Assembly (NCBI GenBank): GCA_964451415.1
Contig: CAYVHU010000005.1
Span: 1 to 64,000, forward strand
Direction: 5' to 3'
Length of the DNA: 64,000 nt
DNA from: CAYVHU01 sp964451415
GTDB taxonomy: Bacteria > Pseudomonadota > Alphaproteobacteria > Rhodospirillales > Magnetovibrionaceae
Shown here: positions 34,644 to 43,359 of the stretch, in pieces
Layout of the letters: each line of letters opens with the position of its first letter
Numbering within the stretch: the first letter of the stretch is position 1
Made by a program: the position numbers and the translations under genes
Notes under the pieces: generated by a model
The model's input: only the letters and a program-made list of their open reading frames with translations
Told to the model about the DNA's origin: nothing
The model's database searches: none

Positions 34644-35285
34644 GTGTTCGTACTCGGTCTGACAGGCTCCCTTGCGATGGGAAAAACATGGGCCGCGAAT
34701 TGTTTTCGTTTGCTTGGTGTGCCGGTTCATGATGCCGACGGTTGCGTTCACGCTATATTGCGTTCGCACGTTGATATTCAACGCCGGATTGGAGCCGCAT
34801 TTCCCGGCGTTTTAGATGCGCAAGGCGCGGTGGATCGTAACCGACTTGCCGCCAGAGTTTTTAATGGTGGTGATCGGGAACTGAAAATTCTGGAAGCGAT
34901 ACTTCATCCCGAAGTGCGCAACCGGCAGCGTGCTTTTCTGGCGCAACAGGCTCGATACGGAGCCCCCGTGGTGGTTCTTGAGGTCCCGCTACTTTATGAA
35001 ACCGGTGCCGACATATGGGTCGATGGGGTGGTGGTGGTCAGTGCGCCGGCGTGGCTGCAAAAATGTCGCGCCCTTAAACGGCCCCAGATGACGCAGGCGC
35101 GTTTTGACGCGATATTGGCGCGCCAGCGCAGCGACGTTGCCAAACGTCACGCTGCTGATTTTGTGGTATCCACGAGAACACACCATGGTGGGTTGAAACA
35201 AATTTCCAGCATTATCAAAATCGTTTGCCGGCGTCCAGGAAGGGTGTGGGCCCCCGGTTGGGGGTTTGGCAAGAAAAGGAGATAG
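34644..35285 (+). CDS. coaE: Dephospho-CoA kinase
   Basis: The 213-residue P-loop kinase performs the last step of coenzyme A synthesis. It begins at GTG 34644 with VLGLTGSLAMGKTWAANCF; the Walker A GSLAMGKT is intact, although the usual GSIGMGKST is altered. HDADGCVHAIL and VVLEVPLLYETG are family landmarks. The last 30 residues or so are variable. It is 5 bases after aroE and 6 bases before dnaQ, so the three form an operon. Confidence 0.92.
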   Translation: MFVLGLTGSLAMGKTWAANCFRLLGVPVHDADGCVHAILRSHVDIQRRIGAAFPGVLDAQGAVDRNRLAARVFNGGDRELKILEAILHPEVRNRQRAFLAQQARYGAPVVVLEVPLLYETGADIWVDGVVVVSAPAWLQKCRALKRPQMTQARFDAILARQRSDVAKRHAADFVVSTRTHHGGLKQISSIIKIVCRRPGRVWAPGWGFGKKRR

Positions 35286-35291
35286 AAGAGC

Positions 35292-35969
35292 ATGCGCGAA
35301 ATTGCGTTGGATACCGAAACAACGGGTTTGAACCCGAAGGCGGGCCATAGAATCGTGGAGATTGGCTGTGTTGAAATGTTCAATCACATTGCCACAGGCG
35401 AGGTGTTTCATGCCTACATGAATCCCCAGCGCGATATGCCGGAAGAGGCCTTCCGCGTGCACGGCCTTTCGGAGGCGTTTTTGCGCAAGCACCCGCTATT
35501 TTCGGAGGTTTCCGAGGACTTTTTGAGTTTTATCGGCGAAGCACCTCTGGTCATTCACAATGCTGGTTTCGATATGGGTTTTTTAAACGCGGAGCTAGAA
35601 CGCATCGACCGCCCCGGCCTGGATATGGCCAGGGCCGTGGACACGGTTCGTCTAGCACGGCAAAAATATCCCGGAGCACAGGCCAGTTTGGATGCGCTGT
35701 GCAAACGTTTTGCAATCGACAATTCCGCACGTGACCTACATGGCGCACTGTTGGACGCAAGGCTTTTGGCCGACGTTTATCTGGAACTCATGGGCGGACG
35801 TCAAACGGGATTAGGGCTGACGTCAAACGTGGAAAATCCATCCACTAGTAGACGCTCTGTACAAACTTCCCAACACCGCCAAGCGCGCGTTTTTGTTCCC
35901 AGCACCGAAGAGCAGGCCGCCCATCAGGCTTTTATTGCGGCCCTTGAGGATTCTGTGTGGGAACACTAA
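35292..35969 (+). CDS. dnaQ: DNA polymerase III epsilon subunit (proofreading exonuclease)
   Basis: The 225-residue protein has the DEDDh exonuclease motifs: EIALDTETTGLNP, HNAGFDMGFLN, and HGALLDARLLADVY. It removes misincorporated bases in the replicase core. The C-terminal tail (about 175-225) is linker-like and would contact the alpha subunit. An AAAAGGAGATAGAAGAGC leader provides a good ribosome site. It converges on secB with a gap of only 10 bases. Confidence 0.95.
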   Translation: MREIALDTETTGLNPKAGHRIVEIGCVEMFNHIATGEVFHAYMNPQRDMPEEAFRVHGLSEAFLRKHPLFSEVSEDFLSFIGEAPLVIHNAGFDMGFLNAELERIDRPGLDMARAVDTVRLARQKYPGAQASLDALCKRFAIDNSARDLHGALLDARLLADVYLELMGGRQTGLGLTSNVENPSTSRRSVQTSQHRQARVFVPSTEEQAAHQAFIAALEDSVWEH

Positions 35970-35979
35970 TAGATTGTTG

Positions 35980-36498
35980 TTATTCGCTTTTTTCTTCTAC
36001 CATTTGCGCAACCTGCGCATCCACATCATTTAAATCCTGATGGACTCCAGCTTGGTACATGGCATTGAAGTCAACCGGTTGCAGCAAAAGCGGGACAAAG
36101 CCTCCGTCACGCGTAACATCGGCTAAAATCGCCCGGGCGAAGGGGAAAAGAATACGCGGGCATTCAATCAGTTGCACGGCCTGCAGATGTTCTTGCGGAA
36201 CATTGAGGGTGAAGACGCCCCCATATTGCAGTTCCACGATAAACCCAATTTTATCGTGAAGTTTCATTTCCGCTTGGAGTTCTAGGATCACTTCAAACAG
36301 ATTATTCGCGTCCTGGCCTTCAATTTTACCGGCCTTGACGTTGAAATTGACGTTGATATCCGGCTGCTGTCCTGTTTGCAGCTCCGCTAGGATGGCCGGC
36401 GAGCCCGGTGCTTCGAAAGACAGGTCCTTGATATATTGTCCGTTGATGATGATGGCTGACGGCTGTTCATCTACACCATTGCCGGGTTTGTCATTCAT
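35980..36498 (-). CDS. secB: Protein-export chaperone SecB
   Basis: From ATG 36498 the protein is 172 residues. It has NGQYIKDLSFEAPGSPAIL and the DINVNFNVKAGKI strand, the LFEVILELQAEMKL region, and ECPRILFPFARAILADVTRDGGFVPLLL, all classical SecB. SecB tetramers keep preproteins unfolded and hand them to SecA. The upstream part of the open frame (26 codons) lacks conservation. The gene lies 86 bases after fxsA on the same strand. Confidence 0.96.
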   Translation of the reverse strand: MNDKPGNGVDEQPSAIIINGQYIKDLSFEAPGSPAILAELQTGQQPDINVNFNVKAGKIEGQDANNLFEVILELQAEMKLHDKIGFIVELQYGGVFTLNVPQEHLQAVQLIECPRILFPFARAILADVTRDGGFVPLLLQPVDFNAMYQAGVHQDLNDVDAQVAQMVEEKSE

Positions 36499-36584
36499 GA
36501 GGCTATCCTTCGAGAAATTGTTTATGCGCAAGCGTGTTGGAGATGTTTCGCTACCACGGAATGCTGGTTCGAACAACCATGGTT

Positions 36585-37109
36585 TTAGTTGTCATTTGAC
36601 ACATCGCAACCGGAACGATGATGGATATCCCTTTTTCTGCCGGGCTCCGACGGGTGTGAACGTGGTTTAATTTTGTCCGGGGGGTCGGTAATGTCCTTCC
36701 ATTCGCCATCGATGACCACGCCTCCCGGGGCGGGCGTGTGAGGATGTGAAAAAGGAACTTGTAAACGTGCGGCGAGAAGGCGTCCCAGGGCGCGACGTAC
36801 GGCGGGGACAAACAACAAAAATCCAAGGGTATCGGTGAAAAAACCGGGCGTTAGAAGCAACACGCCCGCGGCCAGAAGACAGAATCCATCAAAAATAGGA
36901 CCGATGAGGGGCTCGCCTTTGTTCAGGCTGTCTTGCAGGCGGTTCAGTGCTCCCAGGCCCTGGTGACGCAATAAGGCTGTTCCGGCAATGGCTGTTGAAA
37001 TGACCACCAAAATTGTTGGCCACAGACCGATGGCGCCGCCCACTTCGATGAACAGGCCGATTTCGATCAGCGGAACGGCGATAAACACCGATAAAAAAAG
37101 GAGGCCCAT
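36585..37109 (-). CDS. FxsA family membrane protein
   Basis: The 174-residue protein has three or four hydrophobic segments in its first 110 residues: LFLSVFIAVPLIEIGLFIEV, LWPTILVVISTAIAGTALL and the PGFFTDTLGFLLFVPAVRR region, matching FxsA. The C-terminal third is hydrophilic. E. coli FxsA affects exclusion of phage T7 when overproduced; its normal role is unknown. The position next to secB and divergent from timA is typical for alphaproteobacteria. Confidence 0.88.
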   Translation of the reverse strand: MGLLFLSVFIAVPLIEIGLFIEVGGAIGLWPTILVVISTAIAGTALLRHQGLGALNRLQDSLNKGEPLIGPIFDGFCLLAAGVLLLTPGFFTDTLGFLLFVPAVRRALGRLLAARLQVPFSHPHTPAPGGVVIDGEWKDITDPPDKIKPRSHPSEPGRKRDIHHRSGCDVSNDN

Positions 37110-37357
37110 GGGATATCCTTGTGACTTGCCCTTGCCAGCGGTTCAGCTTATCTAACGCTTAGCAAATGGCGGAAATACGGTTAAGCTGCTTTTATCGGCG
37201 TTTCGACCGGTCTCTTGAGAGTTCGAGGCCTCCGCAGCGTGTTATTAGACTAGCCGTATGCCAAGGTCCAGTACAGTTCATCGATGCGGCGTCTGCTGCG
37301 GAAAAGGGAACCGGCCGGAAGTTTTCTCGCTTAACGCAGACCAAGACGGAAGCTGAC

Positions 37358-38119
37358 ATGCAATTTTTTGATATTATCCTGTTCGCCTTGATCGCCATCT
37401 TTTTGATTTTGAGATTGCGCAGTGTGCTGGGTTCACGCGACGGCCATAAGGGCAAACCCGATGACTACCGTCCGATGGGACGTAGGTCACGCCGGGACGT
37501 GCCGAAGTCTCGTTCACAAACGAACGGTGATGGGGACGACAATGTTGTCCAGCTTCCCGACAAACGTGCCACGGCGCATCCAAACGCCCCCATGGACGTT
37601 CCCCATGGCGAGGATGAAACGGCGGAAGATACCATGGATGAAGATGAGGATTTCGGCTACGAAGGCGCTTTGGCCGAAGGCATCAAGGAAATTTGTGCGG
37701 TAGATCCGAGTTTCAATCCCAAAGAATTTCTCGATGGGGCGGGCGCGGCTTTTGAAATGATTTTAGGCGCGTATGCTGCAGGTGACGTTAAAACGCTTAA
37801 ATCGTTACTCAATTCCGAGGTGTACAGCGGTTTTGCCCATGCGATTGCCGAACGTGAGGCCGCCGATCAAACCTTGCAGGAAACTTTGGTGGGGATTAGC
37901 GAGGCCGCCTTGGTCGAGGCCTATATGGACGGTCGTGACGCAACCGTTACGGTGAAATTCGTGTCCGAACAGATCAGCGCCTTGATGGACGCCGATGGCG
38001 CGGTTATCGAGGGCGATCCGGTAAAGGTTGTGCCCGCAACTGATTTTTGGACGTTTTCGCGTAATACCAAATCACGCAATCCGAATTGGACGCTGGTTGG
38101 CACCGGTACTCTGGTATAG
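37358..38119 (+). CDS. Tim44/TimA family adaptor protein
   Basis: From ATG 37358 the protein is 253 residues. One N-terminal membrane helix (FFDIILFALIAIFLILRLR) is followed by a charged linker and a Tim44-like domain (about 110-250) with DPSFNPKEFLDGAGAAFEMI and FSRNTKSRNPNWTLVGTGT. Bacterial TimA is related to the mitochondrial import protein Tim44 and may help at the inner membrane, but its function is not settled. The 248-base gap before it (37110-37357) shows no gene. The start with the membrane helix excludes a spurious 64-codon extension. Confidence 0.88.
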   Translation: MQFFDIILFALIAIFLILRLRSVLGSRDGHKGKPDDYRPMGRRSRRDVPKSRSQTNGDGDDNVVQLPDKRATAHPNAPMDVPHGEDETAEDTMDEDEDFGYEGALAEGIKEICAVDPSFNPKEFLDGAGAAFEMILGAYAAGDVKTLKSLLNSEVYSGFAHAIAEREAADQTLQETLVGISEAALVEAYMDGRDATVTVKFVSEQISALMDADGAVIEGDPVKVVPATDFWTFSRNTKSRNPNWTLVGTGTLV

Positions 38120-38148
38120 GACGTACACGGCCCGGGTTGGGGGGCTCC

Positions 38149-39423
38149 ATGCGCCATAAGGTCTCCCTCGTATGGAGTTGGGTTGGTTTGCTCTTTGTGT
38201 TGAGCGCCTGTACGGCTGCGCCCCCCCCTCCTCCCTCACCGTCCCCGCCCGGACCCTCGTTCAGACGCTCCGAATTGGGAAAGCCGCCACAAATGCAGTT
38301 GCGGACGTGGACGTTTGCCGCCCTTCGCGGATGGGGGGACGACGATCATGCGAAGGCTTTGACGGCGTTCCGCAGATCCTGTGAGAAAATTCTCAGCCTG
38401 CCGTCCAACAGACCTATTGCCGAAGCCCCCGGTGCGCCCGGCGGATTGGCGGGACAATGGCGCGTCGTGTGTACGACGGCGCGGAACCTCGGGGCTGTGC
38501 GTGATGCCGGAGCCCGGCGGTTTTTCGAAACCTGGTTTGTGCCTTATGAAGTGCGCGACGCCCACGTTAACGGCACAATGGGGCACGGTCCCGATACAGG
38601 TTTGTTCACCGGTTATTTCGAGCCGCAACTCAGTGGTTCACGGACACGCGGCGGTCGTTTTCAGGTGCCTTTGCTGGCGCGCCCCGACGATCTTGTGAGT
38701 ATGAACCTCCGGGCTTTCGACGGCGCCTTGGGCGGCAATACCTTATGGGGACGGGTTCGCGCGGGCCGGCTTGTGCCTTATTTCGATCGGGCCGCCATCG
38801 AAGAGGGCGTGTTGGGTTCGCGCGCGAAAGCTTTATTGTGGGTCGATAATGCGGTGGATGCGTTCTTCTTGCAGGTCCAAGGTTCCGGCCGGGTGCGCCT
38901 GCAAGACGGGACGCTTGTACGGGTTGGCTTTGCGGGGAAAAATGGACGACCCTACAAATCCATTGGACGCATTTTGATCGATCGCGGAGATATTCCAGCC
39001 GCTCGTTTGAGCATGGCGTCCATCCGCAGTTGGGTGCAGGCCCATCGGGTGCAGGGTGCGGCGCTGTTAAAACAAAACCCAAGCTATGTTTTCTTTCGTT
39101 TGCTCCCGCAAAGTGATCCCCGGGATGGACCCGTTGGCGCCGAAGGGGTGGCGCTGACGCCGGGACGCTCGCTGGCGGTCGATCGGCGTTATCTGCCTTT
39201 GGGGGCTCCCTTGTGGGTTGAGACCACGGATCCCCTGGATGCGCACAAAGCCTTACGCCGGTTGATGGTGGCGCAGGATGTTGGTGGCGCCATCCGTGGT
39301 GTGGTGCGTGGCGATATTTTTTTCGGTGCGGGTCAACGCGCGGCGCGGCGCGCGGGTCACATGAAGCGCACGGGACGGTATTTCATATTGTTGCCCTACG
39401 GGGTTACGCCTGCCGCGCCTTGA
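38149..39423 (+). CDS. mltA: Membrane-bound lytic murein transglycosylase MltA
   Basis: The 424-residue lipoprotein has lipobox LSAC followed by a proline-rich linker. The MltA domain shows TGLFTGYFEPQLSGSRTR, LLWVDNAVDAFFLQVQGSG and NPSYVFFRLL. The C-terminal 3D domain has LPLGAPLWVETTDP and AQDVGGAIRGVVRGDIFFG with its catalytic Asp. It cleaves peptidoglycan with formation of 1,6-anhydromuramic acid. ATG 38149 is preferred because the signal sequence begins there. It normally precedes an Smr-domain gene, but here the lut operon is between them. Confidence 0.93.
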   Translation: MRHKVSLVWSWVGLLFVLSACTAAPPPPPSPSPPGPSFRRSELGKPPQMQLRTWTFAALRGWGDDDHAKALTAFRRSCEKILSLPSNRPIAEAPGAPGGLAGQWRVVCTTARNLGAVRDAGARRFFETWFVPYEVRDAHVNGTMGHGPDTGLFTGYFEPQLSGSRTRGGRFQVPLLARPDDLVSMNLRAFDGALGGNTLWGRVRAGRLVPYFDRAAIEEGVLGSRAKALLWVDNAVDAFFLQVQGSGRVRLQDGTLVRVGFAGKNGRPYKSIGRILIDRGDIPAARLSMASIRSWVQAHRVQGAALLKQNPSYVFFRLLPQSDPRDGPVGAEGVALTPGRSLAVDRRYLPLGAPLWVETTDPLDAHKALRRLMVAQDVGGAIRGVVRGDIFFGAGQRAARRAGHMKRTGRYFILLPYGVTPAAP

Positions 39424-39454
39424 AAAGCGTGTGCCAAGCGTGCACTGTGCGCGC

Positions 39455-40234
39455 ATGACGCATAATCCCGATAAAGCTCCGCCGCGCGTAGGCTTGTTTG
39501 TAACCTGTCTGGTGGACCTGTTGCGTCCGCGCGTGGGTTTTGCCGCATTGCGCCTGTTGGCGCGCGCGGGCGTCGAGGCCGTCGTGCCGGACGAACAGGT
39601 CTGTTGTGGACAGCCGGCCTACAATTCCGGTGCTTTCGCACAGGCCCGCGCCATTGCCCGAAATGTCATTGCGATTTTTGAAGGTTTCGACCAAGTGATC
39701 GTCCCCTCGGGTTCGTGTGCCGGAATGCTGCGGGTGCACTATCCGGACCTGTTTGTTGATGAACCGGAATGGTCTGTACGTGCCAAGGTTCTGGCCGAAC
39801 GGGTGTTTGAATTGAGCGAATATCTGGCGGTGAACCTTGATCCTGAGGCCTTGTCCGCACGGCTCGATGCCAAGGTTGTCTATCATGACAGCTGTGCATC
39901 GCGTCGCGAGCTTGGCATTGTGGATGCACCGCGCAAGTTACTCGGCGCGGTGAAGGGGGTTGAGCTTAAGGTGCTTGACGATCCCGAAACATGTTGCGGT
40001 TTTGGCGGCTTGTTTTCCGTGAAATTTCCCGATATATCCGGTGCCCTCGTCGGCCAAAAAGCGCAGCAGGTGGAAAGTGCCGGGGCGGACATATTGGCGG
40101 GTGCGGATCTGGGTTGTTTGATGAACATCGCCGGCAAGTTGAAACGTGAGGGTTCCGCGGTGCGCGTATTTCACCTTGCCGAAGTGCTGGCGGTCATGAC
40201 CGACGTGCCGGGGATCGGGGAAGGAGAGCCATGA
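39455..40234 (+). CDS. lutA: Lactate utilisation protein LutA (Fe-S oxidoreductase subunit)
   Basis: The 259-residue protein has two CCG cysteine-rich domains: CCGQPAYNSGAFAQARAIA in the first and CCGFGGLFSVKFPDIS in the second, as in LutA/YkgE. With LutB and LutC it forms an iron-sulfur complex that oxidises L-lactate to pyruvate. The start could also be GTG 39431. The end overlaps the start of lutB by 4 bases, which indicates coupling. No lactate permease or LutR-type regulator is adjacent. Confidence 0.92.
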   Translation: MTHNPDKAPPRVGLFVTCLVDLLRPRVGFAALRLLARAGVEAVVPDEQVCCGQPAYNSGAFAQARAIARNVIAIFEGFDQVIVPSGSCAGMLRVHYPDLFVDEPEWSVRAKVLAERVFELSEYLAVNLDPEALSARLDAKVVYHDSCASRRELGIVDAPRKLLGAVKGVELKVLDDPETCCGFGGLFSVKFPDISGALVGQKAQQVESAGADILAGADLGCLMNIAGKLKREGSAVRVFHLAEVLAVMTDVPGIGEGEP

Positions 40235-41670
40235 GCAAACCTTCGGTTCAGAGCACCCCCCAGTGCCATGATTTTCGTCACAGCGCGAAAAAGGCACTGG
40301 ATGATGAACGTCTGCAAGCTCAATTGGCGCGCACACTGAAAAATGGTTTTCAGAAAAAACGCTTGAAAGGCATGGCGCGCCTGCCGGAATACGACGCCCT
40401 GTGCGATCGTGCCCGCGACATCAAGGCGCATACGCTGGATCACCTCGATGCCTATCTGGAACGTTTTGAGACCGAGGTCGTCAAGGCGGGGGGCCAGGTC
40501 CACTGGGCGCGCGATGCGCATGAAGCGTGCGATATCATTTTGGACATCTGTACGCAGGTCGGCGCCAAGGCCGTGACCAAGGGTAAGTCCATGATCACGG
40601 AAGAAATCGGCCTCAACGCGCATCTTGAGGCAAACGGTATTCAACCGGTGGAAACAGACCTGGGCGAATACATTATACAGTTGCGTGCGGAACCGCCCAG
40701 CCACATCATCGCGCCCGCATTTCATATTTCCAAAGAACAAGTCGCAGACACCTTCCGCGAACATCACATCGGGCTGAAAGCGGATCGCGATTTGAGCGAG
40801 CCGACAGCCTTGCTAGCGGAGGCACGTAGCACGCTGCGCGAGAAATTTCTTACCGCCGATGTTGGTATTACCGGAGCCAACATCCTGATTGCACAAACGG
40901 GTACGGCCCTGATTGTCACCAACGAAGGCAATGGCGATCTAACCCGATCCCTGCCGCCGGTTCATATCGCGGTGAGTTCGATTGAAAAAGTCGTGCCCAC
41001 GCTGGAAGACGCGACGACCTTACTGCGTTTGCTGTCACGCACCGCGACAGGGCAGGAAACGACCGTTTACACGACCTTTTTTACCGGTGCGAAACGAAAC
41101 GAAGATGTAGATGGGCCGGATGCCTTTCATATCGTCTTGTTGGACAATCGGCGTTCCGAGCTGCTCGGTGGACCCCTGCACGACGTGTTGCGGTGCATCC
41201 GTTGCGGGGCGTGTATCAATCATTGTCCCATCTATAGCGTGGTCGGCGGTCACGCTTATGGTTGGGTTTATCCGGGGCCTATCGGTTCGGTTCTGACGCC
41301 GCATTTCGTCGGCCTTGAAGAAGCCTCCGTACTCGCGGACGCGTGCACCATGTGCGGGCGTTGTGCGGAAGTCTGTCCGGTGCGCATTCCCCTGCCCCGG
41401 CTCTTGCGCGTGTGGCGTGCGCGGGCGTTCGAGGCCGGAAATCCAAGCGTTTTGACGCGTTTGAGCCTAAAGGCATGGACGGCCCTGGTATGTAGGCCCC
41501 GGCTTTATCGTCTTGCGGTGCGGCCCGTTGTGGCTTTTTTGCGGGTTTTGGGTAAAAAACGAGGGGCGCTGAGCTGGCTTTTAGGTGCGCGCGGCTGGAC
41601 TCGTGTGCGCGATTTGCCGGTTCCCCAGGGCGGGACGTTTATGGACCGCTACAAAAGGGGGGAACGATGA
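40231..41670 (+). CDS. lutB: Lactate utilisation protein LutB (ferredoxin-type Fe-S subunit)
   Basis: The 479-residue protein has an N-terminal LUD domain (GVSITGANILIAQTGT-like segment; seen as VGITGANILIAQTGTALIV) and two [4Fe-4S] motifs: CIRCGACINHCP and CTMCGRCAEVCP. A C-terminal basic region follows. It carries electrons within the LutABC lactate oxidase. An AAGGAG ribosome site precedes its ATG inside the end of lutA, and it overlaps lutC by 4 bases. All cluster cysteines are intact. Confidence 0.93.
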   Translation: MSKPSVQSTPQCHDFRHSAKKALDDERLQAQLARTLKNGFQKKRLKGMARLPEYDALCDRARDIKAHTLDHLDAYLERFETEVVKAGGQVHWARDAHEACDIILDICTQVGAKAVTKGKSMITEEIGLNAHLEANGIQPVETDLGEYIIQLRAEPPSHIIAPAFHISKEQVADTFREHHIGLKADRDLSEPTALLAEARSTLREKFLTADVGITGANILIAQTGTALIVTNEGNGDLTRSLPPVHIAVSSIEKVVPTLEDATTLLRLLSRTATGQETTVYTTFFTGAKRNEDVDGPDAFHIVLLDNRRSELLGGPLHDVLRCIRCGACINHCPIYSVVGGHAYGWVYPGPIGSVLTPHFVGLEEASVLADACTMCGRCAEVCPVRIPLPRLLRVWRARAFEAGNPSVLTRLSLKAWTALVCRPRLYRLAVRPVVAFLRVLGKKRGALSWLLGARGWTRVRDLPVPQGGTFMDRYKRGER

Positions 41671-42344
41671 GCGGTGCGCGCGCTGAGATTTTCGCACGCC
41701 TTAAGGCGGTGCTCGATCAACGCCATAATCCGAACGTGCGTTTTTCCGGGGCGCACCAACGCATGTGTGCCCCGCCGCCGGCGTTGATTCCCCAGCGTGG
41801 CCAGACACACGGTGCGACGCGTCTCTCGACTTTCGTGGACGAAGCGCAACGGGCCGGCGCACAAGTGGTGTCCGTGGACGTCCCGGCGGACATCCCCGGG
41901 GCCGTGGTGCGGATTTTACAAGATGTTGGCGTATCCCGTCTCAAGATCGCGCCGCATCCGGAATTGCTGGCTATGGACTGGTCCGCCATGGATGTGGATT
42001 TCGGCACCGCTCACGGTGACGACAAGGCGGGCTTGAGTTTGGCTTACGCAGGCGTCGCCGAGACGGGAACACTTGTGTTGCGTTCTGCGGCGGATACACC
42101 GATCACCCTTAATTTTTTGCCGGACACCCATATGGTGGTCCTCCGCACGTCTCGAATCGAGGCCAATTACGAAGCTGTGTGGACACGTTTACGTGCCGAT
42201 AAGGTACAGTTGCCGTGTACGGTAAACTGGATTACCGGTCCGTCACGAACCGCTGATATCGAACAGACAATTTTAATGGGTGCGCACGGACCGCGAAAAT
42301 TGGTTATCTTGTTGATCAATGAAGACACCGGAAAACAAACGTAA
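41667..42344 (+). CDS. lutC: Lactate utilisation protein LutC
   Basis: The 225-residue protein is a LUD-domain subunit with GLSLAYAGVAETGTLVLRSA and the closing NWITGPSRTADIEQTILMGAHGPRKL (in two parts), the usual LutC ending. It is the third part of the LutABC lactate-oxidising complex. It begins 4 bases within lutB. Its last 26 bases also contain the start of the Smr-domain gene, so the two reading frames overlap. Confidence 0.92.
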   Translation: MSGARAEIFARLKAVLDQRHNPNVRFSGAHQRMCAPPPALIPQRGQTHGATRLSTFVDEAQRAGAQVVSVDVPADIPGAVVRILQDVGVSRLKIAPHPELLAMDWSAMDVDFGTAHGDDKAGLSLAYAGVAETGTLVLRSAADTPITLNFLPDTHMVVLRTSRIEANYEAVWTRLRADKVQLPCTVNWITGPSRTADIEQTILMGAHGPRKLVILLINEDTGKQT

Positions 42345-42882
42345 AAAGAAGAACAAGAAAACGCAGCCCGAAGACGTTGCGTTGTGGGCCGCGGTACGTG
42401 CAACGGTAGAACCCCTTAAAAACCGCGAATGTCCGCCCGAAGACCTTACGCCTAAGAAGCGCGGGCCAATCGCCGCACCCGTACATCGCGTAGTTTTGCC
42501 ACATGTGGCAAAGCCGCTGGCGGAATTGAGCCACGATCATCAGCCGGGCTTAGACAAGGCCACGGCCAAACGCTTGCGTCGTGGCCGGGCGCGCATTGAA
42601 GGCCGGCTTGACCTGCACGGAATGACCCAGGCCGAGGCGCGTCCGGCTTTGGAAAATTTTATCGAAGCCGCATGGCGTGCCGGCAAACGCGAGGTATTGG
42701 TGATTACCGGCAAGGGAACCCGTACGGACGGAGCGATCGGGGTTTTGCGCAGCCGCACCCCATTGTGGCTGAATGCTGCCCCCAACCGCGCCCGCATCAC
42801 CGCCTTTACCTATGCCGCGCCAAAGGACGGGGGCGAAGGAGCCCTGTACGTTCGCTTGAAAAAACAACCCAAAAGTTTATAG
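42319..42882 (+). CDS. Smr/MutS2-domain protein
   Basis: The 187-residue protein has a very basic start (KRKKKNKK) and a C-terminal Smr domain (about 95-185) with GRLDLHGMTQAEA, REVLVITGKGT and the closing Arg-rich strand. Smr domains act as nucleases or nucleic-acid binders; the cellular role is unknown. It starts 26 bases inside lutC and so is probably translationally coupled to the lut operon. In related genomes I expect it directly after mltA. Confidence 0.88.
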   Translation: MKTPENKRKKKNKKTQPEDVALWAAVRATVEPLKNRECPPEDLTPKKRGPIAAPVHRVVLPHVAKPLAELSHDHQPGLDKATAKRLRRGRARIEGRLDLHGMTQAEARPALENFIEAAWRAGKREVLVITGKGTRTDGAIGVLRSRTPLWLNAAPNRARITAFTYAAPKDGGEGALYVRLKKQPKSL

Positions 42883-42934
42883 AATCCCACTTTATTTTAC
42901 TTTTAACTAAGTTCAGCCGTGGCACAATGACGCT

Positions 42935-43348
42935 ATGACACCGTTTGGGCGAAAAATGCGCGCGTTGCGCGCGGCTAAAAATGTTACACAAAAGGATATG
43001 GCCAACGCATTGGGCGTATCGGCGGCATATTTATCGGCGCTTGAACACGGAAACCGGGGCCGTCCGGGACCGGGGTTGATTATGCAGATCTGCGAATATT
43101 TTGATTTGATCTGGGATCGTGCGGACGAATTGAAACATTTAGCGCGCTTGTCCCATCCGCGCGTGACGGTGGATACATCGGGTCTGAGCGCGACCGCAAC
43201 GGAATTGGCCAACGAATTGGCGATGCGTATCGGTGTTTTGGATGAACGGACCCTGCGTTGGATTTTGGACGAAATCCGGGCGCAACATGAAAAAACGCAG
43301 TGTATGAACGAGGGCCAGGGTCCGAGCCCCCTCAGCACAAAAATTTAG
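42935..43348 (+). CDS. XRE-family helix-turn-helix regulator
   Basis: The 137-residue protein starts with a lambda-repressor-like HTH domain (about 1-65): MRALRAAKNVTQKDMANALG, then VSAAYLSALEHGNRGRPGPG. The C-terminal half (about 70-135) contains a helix-rich segment that is probably for dimerisation. Its targets are unknown. An HTH gene of this kind between smr and hslUV is common in alphaproteobacteria, so it is a stable neighbour and not recently acquired. It lies 11 bases before the methyltransferase-like gene. Confidence 0.85.
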   Translation: MTPFGRKMRALRAAKNVTQKDMANALGVSAAYLSALEHGNRGRPGPGLIMQICEYFDLIWDRADELKHLARLSHPRVTVDTSGLSATATELANELAMRIGVLDERTLRWILDEIRAQHEKTQCMNEGQGPSPLSTKI

Positions 43349-43359
43349 CGAGATGGCAT

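Noticed and set aside
39431..42882. The lut operon as a horizontally acquired island
   Set aside because: Base composition and overlaps look like the neighbours, and there is no integrase, tRNA or repeat at the ends; I keep only the statement that it interrupts a common gene order.
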